Positions 31,183-35,124 of a stretch of DNA of 35,124 nucleotides are shown here, one piece after another. A program made the translations under genes and the position numbers. Where the stretch lies: the NCBI GenBank assembly GCA_002319795.1, contig DCFU01000031.1, positions 325,719 to 360,842 on the forward strand, written 5' to 3'. The DNA comes from Megamonas sp. UBA1796 (lineage in GTDB: Bacteria; Bacillota; Negativicutes; Selenomonadales; Selenomonadaceae). Positions within the stretch are counted from its first letter, which is position 1; every line of letters starts with the position of its first letter. The notes beneath the pieces are model-generated. The model did not search any database and was not told where the DNA came from. It saw nothing but the letters and a program-made list of their open reading frames with translations.

Positions 31183-32687
31183 GCCGGGTAGCTAATCCTA
31201 TGTTCGTGTGTACAGCGGTAAGTCTGGCGGCTTTTATGGAAATCCTGGATACGACGATTGCAAATGTTGCTTTGACGCATATTGCAGGTGATTTAGGAGC
31301 TAGTACGGAGGAAAGTACGTGGATCTTGACTTCGTATCTGTTAACGAATGCTATTGTTTTGCCAGCCTCAGGATGGTTATCAGACCGTATAGGGCGTAAA
31401 ACCTTTTTCTTGTGCTGTATCCTGGGATTTACTTTTAGCTCCTTTTTATGTGGTATAGCACCTACTTTACCATGGCTCATTATTTTTCGACTTTTGCAGG
31501 GGATTGCTGGTGGAGGGCTGCAGCCGAGCCAGCAGGCTATTATAAAGGATAGTTTTCCACCAGAAAAATTAGGGATGGCTTTCGCGGTTACCGGCATTTC
31601 CACTGTATTTGCACCGATTTTAGGACCCGCACTGGGCGGGTATATCACAGAGCAGTTTAGCTGGCGTTGGATTTTTTTTGTCAATATTCCTATCGGAATT
31701 TTAGCAGCATTATTGGTAAAGAAATATGTGCAGGATGTATCGGAAGCCACAGCACATCAAGGTGGAGCTGTGGATTTTATTGGTATTGGATTATTGGCTG
31801 TTGGTCTGGGAACCTTGCAGCTTGCTCTCGACAATGGAGAGCAGTATGATTGGTTTGCTGATTTCTATATTTGTTTATTGCTGGGCATCGCATTTTTGAC
31901 ACTTATAGCGGTTGTGGTTTGGATGCTGCATCATAAGAAGCCGGTGCTTAATTTAAAGTTATTTGCTGTTCCGAGTTTTGCCATGGCTTGTATCATGACT
32001 TTTTTTATTGGAGCCTTTGTAAATGTTACTGTCATGCTGATGCCGATGCTGGTACAGAAATGTTTCGGTTATAATGCGGAAACTGCTGGTATGATTTTGG
32101 TTCCTGGTGGTATTATGATGCTCTTTCTATTACCTCTTACAGGGCGGCTTTCAGGAAAAATACAGCCGAAATATCTGGTATCGTTTGGTTTGTTTCTTTG
32201 CGCAGGCAGTATGTGGTGCGCAGCTGGCATAACGCCGCAGACAGACCAGGATACATTTGTGTACCTGCGTATTTTGCAGGCTGTGGGAATGCCGTTTCTC
32301 TTTGTACCGGTTACGGCCTTGGCATTTTCCAAAATCCCGGTGAAAGACAGCAATAATGCTTCTGCTATTACTGTATTGATGAAAAATATTGGTGGCAGTC
32401 TTGGTATCTCGCTGCTGACGAGCTACCTTGTTCAACGTCAGCAAATCAATCAGGCGCAGCTGGTATCGCATCTTACGCCGGATTCCTGGGGATATCAGGC
32501 AGCAGTAGAGCAGGGCGTACAGTTTTTGCCACCACAAATGGCAGCAATGCAAATCTATCAAATGGTTCAACAGCAAGCTGCTATTTTGGCATATATCGAT
32601 GTATTTTGGCTTCTGACTTATATTTTTTTTGCATTGGCTGTTTTGGCATTGATTTTTTTACCAAAGAATAAAGCAGTTGAATTTTAA
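31179..32687 (+). CDS. emrB: DHA2-family MFS drug exporter (EmrB-like)
   Basis: 502 residues with 14 predicted membrane segments. Marks of the DHA2 family: MEILDTTIANVAL in helix 1, motif A GWLSDRIGRKTFF, RLLQGIAGGGLQPSQQAII and motif C near GPALGGYI. It exports hydrophobic toxic compounds with proton exchange through the EmrA partner. Control by the MarR gene upstream is likely. Substrates cannot be inferred. Confidence 0.93.
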   Translation: MSRVANPMFVCTAVSLAAFMEILDTTIANVALTHIAGDLGASTEESTWILTSYLLTNAIVLPASGWLSDRIGRKTFFLCCILGFTFSSFLCGIAPTLPWLIIFRLLQGIAGGGLQPSQQAIIKDSFPPEKLGMAFAVTGISTVFAPILGPALGGYITEQFSWRWIFFVNIPIGILAALLVKKYVQDVSEATAHQGGAVDFIGIGLLAVGLGTLQLALDNGEQYDWFADFYICLLLGIAFLTLIAVVVWMLHHKKPVLNLKLFAVPSFAMACIMTFFIGAFVNVTVMLMPMLVQKCFGYNAETAGMILVPGGIMMLFLLPLTGRLSGKIQPKYLVSFGLFLCAGSMWCAAGITPQTDQDTFVYLRILQAVGMPFLFVPVTALAFSKIPVKDSNNASAITVLMKNIGGSLGISLLTSYLVQRQQINQAQLVSHLTPDSWGYQAAVEQGVQFLPPQMAAMQIYQMVQQQAAILAYIDVFWLLTYIFFALAVLALIFLPKNKAVEF

Positions 32688-32696
32688 TCCTGTTGC

Positions 32697-32740
32697 AAAC
32701 TGCATAAATTTCGTGGGTTAAACTGGCGTAGCCCACGAAA
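32697..32740 (+). repeat. Copy A of a degenerate hairpin repeat
   Basis: AAACTGCATAAATTTCGTGGGTTAA-type sequence (32697-32721) with a 9-bp stem TTTCGTGGG / CCCACGAAA (32709-32717 and 32732-32740), right behind emrB. A related copy lies at 34062. It has no T-run, so it is more likely a repeat than a terminator, though it could slow transcription. Confidence 0.5.
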
Positions 32741-32920
32741 GATTCGTTCGTTATATAGTTTGTGCTTGTGCATGCTGCATCATTTTTTCAATGGATTCAT
32801 TCGCACGAGAATACGATAGAGTTATATTTGGATGCAGGTAGGCTTTCAAGAAGGCATATGATACAATATAAAATAAGAGAAATGGATTTCAACTGATTTA
32901 TTTTAAGGAGGGAAAGTACT

Positions 32921-33742
32921 ATGCGGATTTTAGGAAAGCTTACTCAAAATGAGCAAAACTATTGCACCGGATTTTCGACATCTAAGGTGGTCCAAGTAAC
33001 AATCCATCAAGAGGGGATGGATGTTCCAACGGATGACCAAAAAGCAAATATGCGTGATGGGGATAGTGACTCAGTAAAAATTTCGTCTGTGGCTTATCGC
33101 CTTCAGTCGGATGACAATAAGCTAAGGGCGACTTCCGGCAAAGATACACTGAATGTCACAAAGGGAGCACAGGCGGATTCATTTGTTGTTCATTTCGAGG
33201 ATTCGGCAGCTGTGAGCCGGACCGTCGAACGAGGTTATATCAAAATCAACGGCATAAAAGTTGGGCTTACAGATAACGTGAAGAAACAGCTGCTGGAAAC
33301 CGATAAGCAGGCCGAGGCAGCGAGGGAAAAGACTTTTATGCATTATACGCTTCAGTATGATGCAGCGGTAGCTAAGCAACAGGCAGATGTCTGGAAGTCG
33401 GTTGGTGAGGAGCAATCACGGGCTATGTCCACGGCAACGAAAATATCCCGTGGCAAAAAAGTCACGCTGGAGGATGAAAAGCAACTCATGCAGACGAACC
33501 CTGGACTTTATGCAATCGTCAAGGCTGCTGCTATGCTGGCAAAACATCAAAAAAAAGATGTGGCAGAAGATACCAGTACAGATGTTTCCGAAAAAAAGGA
33601 TGAAGGCAGGCAAACATCGGAAGCTGTGCCTGGAGGTTCCTCTGATCGGCCACAGCATGAGACACAGATGACGATTTCCCTGTCGTCGGGTCAGCCGCAA
33701 ATACAAAGTATCAATGAAGGTATTGCAGGAGCTGAGACGTAA
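32921..33742 (+). CDS. Hypothetical soluble protein
   Basis: 273 residues; I do not recognise the family. There is no signal peptide or membrane segment. A central helical part (about 120-215) is rich in Ala, Lys and Gln and contains the conserved-looking ISRGKKVTLEDEKQL and TNPGLYAIVKAAAMLAKHQKK; the N-terminal third and the C-terminal tail (KKDEGRQTSEAVPGGSSDRPQ) look flexible and polar. GGAGGGAAAG precedes the ATG, TACAAT (about 32860) may be its -10 box, and a terminator follows, so it is a single-gene unit. It borders the accessory right end of the window. Confidence 0.7.
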   Translation: MRILGKLTQNEQNYCTGFSTSKVVQVTIHQEGMDVPTDDQKANMRDGDSDSVKISSVAYRLQSDDNKLRATSGKDTLNVTKGAQADSFVVHFEDSAAVSRTVERGYIKINGIKVGLTDNVKKQLLETDKQAEAAREKTFMHYTLQYDAAVAKQQADVWKSVGEEQSRAMSTATKISRGKKVTLEDEKQLMQTNPGLYAIVKAAAMLAKHQKKDVAEDTSTDVSEKKDEGRQTSEAVPGGSSDRPQHETQMTISLSSGQPQIQSINEGIAGAET

Positions 33743-33760
33743 TACGTAGAGCCTATGCTC

Positions 33761-33810
33761 AAAATGCCGTTATATGAGTATCACTTTTAGATACTATGGC
33801 GGCATTTTTT
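33761..33810 (+). terminator. Terminator after the hypothetical gene
   Basis: AAAATGCCG (33761-33769) pairs with CGGCATTTT, with an inner GTATC / GATAC stem; the last arm runs into TTTTTT. Confidence 0.75.
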
Positions 33811-34234
33811 ATTGGCACCGGAAGCCTAAAATAGTTTGTATAAATAGGAATTGCACATAAATATTCACTTTTCCTATCATGTGAGAAATCATGACAAGGA
33901 TGCTATTATTTTATGACCATGAAAACAGTAACCACCATTTCTGGTACGATACACTGTCTTATAATTTGGGCATAAAATATTCATGCATTTATGCAAAAAA
34001 ATAACGGTACAACCAGATTTTACAATAATCATACCGTATTTTTATGTAAAAATCATGCTCAAAACTGCATAATCTTTGTGGGTTAAGTTGGTAGAGACGA
34101 AGCCACCCCAACAGCAGCCACAAAATGTAATATCTTGAATATCTAAAAAGTTTTATTGCATAGCACAAAATATTATTCGTGTATTAAATACCTTAATCGT
34201 GAAATAATATGTCTATATTAAGGGGGCGATATAT
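33811..34234. other. Gene-free AT-rich stretch before the toxin-antitoxin genes
   Basis: No convincing gene in this stretch. It holds a long-loop hairpin ACGGTA / TACCGT followed by ATTTTT (about 34004-34046), copy B of the hairpin repeat (34062-34124) and the start region of the antitoxin gene. The high AT content and repeats suggest decayed mobile DNA. Confidence 0.4.
34062..34124 (+). repeat. Copy B of the degenerate hairpin repeat
   Basis: AAACTGCATAA-TCTTTGTGGGTTAA (34062-34086) matches copy A at 32697 over about 24 positions. It again begins a hairpin: TTTGTGG (34075-34081) pairs with CCACAAA (34118-34124). Confidence 0.45.
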
Positions 34235-34516
34235 ATGGGGATTGCAACAATTCGACCATCGGCTGATTTACGGAATCACTACAACGATATATCAAAAATT
34301 TGTCATGAGACAAGAGAGACGGTTGTCATTACTGTGAATGGGAGAGAGGATACTGTTGTGCTCAGTTTTCATGAATATCAGCAAATGAAGGCAGAACTTG
34401 ACCTTTTGCGTACTTTGGCCGAAGCCGAAGAAGATGTGACAGCAGGCCGTGTGGCACCCATGAAGGAAAGCTTTATTGCACTAAAAGCATCAATTTGCGA
34501 GGAACATAAAAAGTGA
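34235..34516 (+). CDS. Phd/YefM-family antitoxin
   Basis: 93 residues: the N-terminal DNA-binding part typical of the family (IATIRPSADLRNHYNDISKICHETRETVVITVNGREDTVVLSFHEYQQM) and a helical C-terminal tail that would wrap a RelE/ParE toxin. AAGGGGGCG lies before the ATG. The last codons overlap the start of the toxin gene (GTGA), the usual arrangement. It seems intact, whereas the toxin frame is broken. Confidence 0.9.
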   Translation: MGIATIRPSADLRNHYNDISKICHETRETVVITVNGREDTVVLSFHEYQQMKAELDLLRTLAEAEEDVTAGRVAPMKESFIALKASICEEHKK

Positions 34517-34823
34517 AATATGTTTTGATGCGTACAGACAAAGCTGACGATCAATTGTCCAGCATTATCCATTATATTGCAGCCGATTCTGGGGACGTGA
34601 ATATTGTGGTAGCATATCTCGAAAAATTGAGGCAGTCGTAATGCAACAGGAAGATTTTCCTTACAAAGGTATGCAACCTAGGTATAGTATTTTGCGGCGC
34701 CAGGGATATCGGGTCTTGATTGTAGAACGGCATTTGATATTTTACAAGGTGAATGAAGCAGAAAAAATAGTTTGTATTTATGCTGTTATGGATGGACGCA
34801 GAGAATACCGAAGCTTGATTTAA
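34513..34823 (+). pseudogene. RelE/ParE-family toxin split by a frameshift
   Basis: The first piece (GTG 34513 to TAA 34641, 42 residues, MKYVLMRTDKADDQLSSIIHY to LEKLRQS) carries the N-terminal helices. The second piece (ATG 34641 to 34823, 60 residues) carries the beta-sheet part, YSILRRQGYRVLIVERHLIFYKVNEAEKIVCIYAVMDGRREY. Together they give one ordinary toxin of about 104 residues; a missing single base near 34638 explains the break. Stop and next start overlap as TAATG, so the pieces could still be made by coupled translation, but loss of function is the simpler reading. Confidence 0.8.
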
Positions 34824-34866
34824 AGAGGATTGAGGAAACTAATTGGTTTGCATTACATGCAATTAT

Positions 34867-35124
34867 TTACTCAAACTTCGCAAAGCCTGGCTTTCCCGCT
34901 TGTTCTAGAGCTAGCAGCATATATCGGGTAAACACGGCAGCTACATGTGCTGTCATGGCATCATAGGAAATCGAACGGCAGTCCTTACTGAGTTGGAGAT
35001 AAGATTTGCAGATTTTGAAGAACATCTCAATGCCCCGGTGCCTCCCATACAGGCTGATGATTTCTTCTTCGCCAAGGGACATGTCGGTCGTAACCAGCAC
35101 CAGATAGTCTTTACGCCGATTGCG
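34867..35124 (-). mobile_element. Truncated IS4-type transposase (DDE), continues beyond the window
   Basis: The minus-strand frame is open to the window edge and gives about 85 residues: RNRRKDYLVLVTTDMSLG, then IISLYGRHRGIEMFFKICKSYL and SYDAMTAHVAAVFTRYMLLALE. This is the C-terminal catalytic region of IS4-like transposases with the Y-x2-R-x3-E-x6-K motif. The Arg position is His here (YGRHRGIE), and the protein stops soon after FTRYMLLALEQ, where relatives usually continue for several dozen residues. It is probably an inactive remnant next to the broken toxin gene; no inverted terminal repeat could be fixed. Confidence 0.8.

Noticed and set aside
32709..32740. Rho-independent terminator after emrB
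   Set aside because: The stem is good but no T-run follows, and a related hairpin recurs at 34062, so it is listed as a repeat.

Overview
The window most likely comes from a diderm Firmicute of the Negativicutes, probably Selenomonadaceae. Strong AGGAGG-type ribosome binding sites and a mannose-family PTS sit beside an EmrAB pump that normally needs an outer membrane, and base composition looks close to balanced. This placement is inference; no rRNA, tRNA or CRISPR array was seen.

Left part (1-11.6 kb). A chemoreceptor, a small CBS-pair protein and an exported alpha/beta hydrolase come first. They are followed by an IclR regulator and a six-gene operon (4683-11497) that reads as a complete non-phosphorylating L-fucose pathway: FucP importer, SDR fucose dehydrogenase, a lactonase fused to a RhaM-type mutarotase, a UxaA-family dehydratase, a DapA-type aldolase and FucO lactaldehyde reductase. 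The expected products are pyruvate and 1,2-propanediol. The set resembles the Campylobacter jejuni fucose island, but two separate enzymes are fused here and FucO stands where Campylobacter has an aldehyde dehydrogenase.

Middle part (11.6-22.4 kb). A second chemoreceptor converges on a GntR/FCD regulator. The regulator is divergent from an anion:cation-symporter-family MFS carrier and an enolase-superfamily sugar-acid dehydratase. Candidate operators link the three units. Next come a LysR regulator, a core-only MetE-like methyltransferase with a textbook LysR site upstream, an orphan MetQ lipoprotein with an unusual leader, and an M20 amidohydrolase.

Right part (22.4-35.1 kb). On the minus strand a tightly coupled response regulator / histidine kinase / unknown membrane-anchored protein / solute-binding protein operon lies directly upstream of a complete mannose-family PTS (IIA-IIB-IIC-IID). 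It looks like a dedicated sugar-sensing and uptake module. On the plus strand follow MarR-EmrA-EmrB, an unrecognised 273-residue protein, and a decayed accessory edge with a Phd/YefM antitoxin, a frame-split RelE/ParE toxin and a truncated IS4-type transposase that runs off the window.

Two regulators (IclR and GntR) have near-consensus promoters whose predicted start point falls on or next to the start codon and no Shine-Dalgarno sequence, which suggests leaderless mRNAs.
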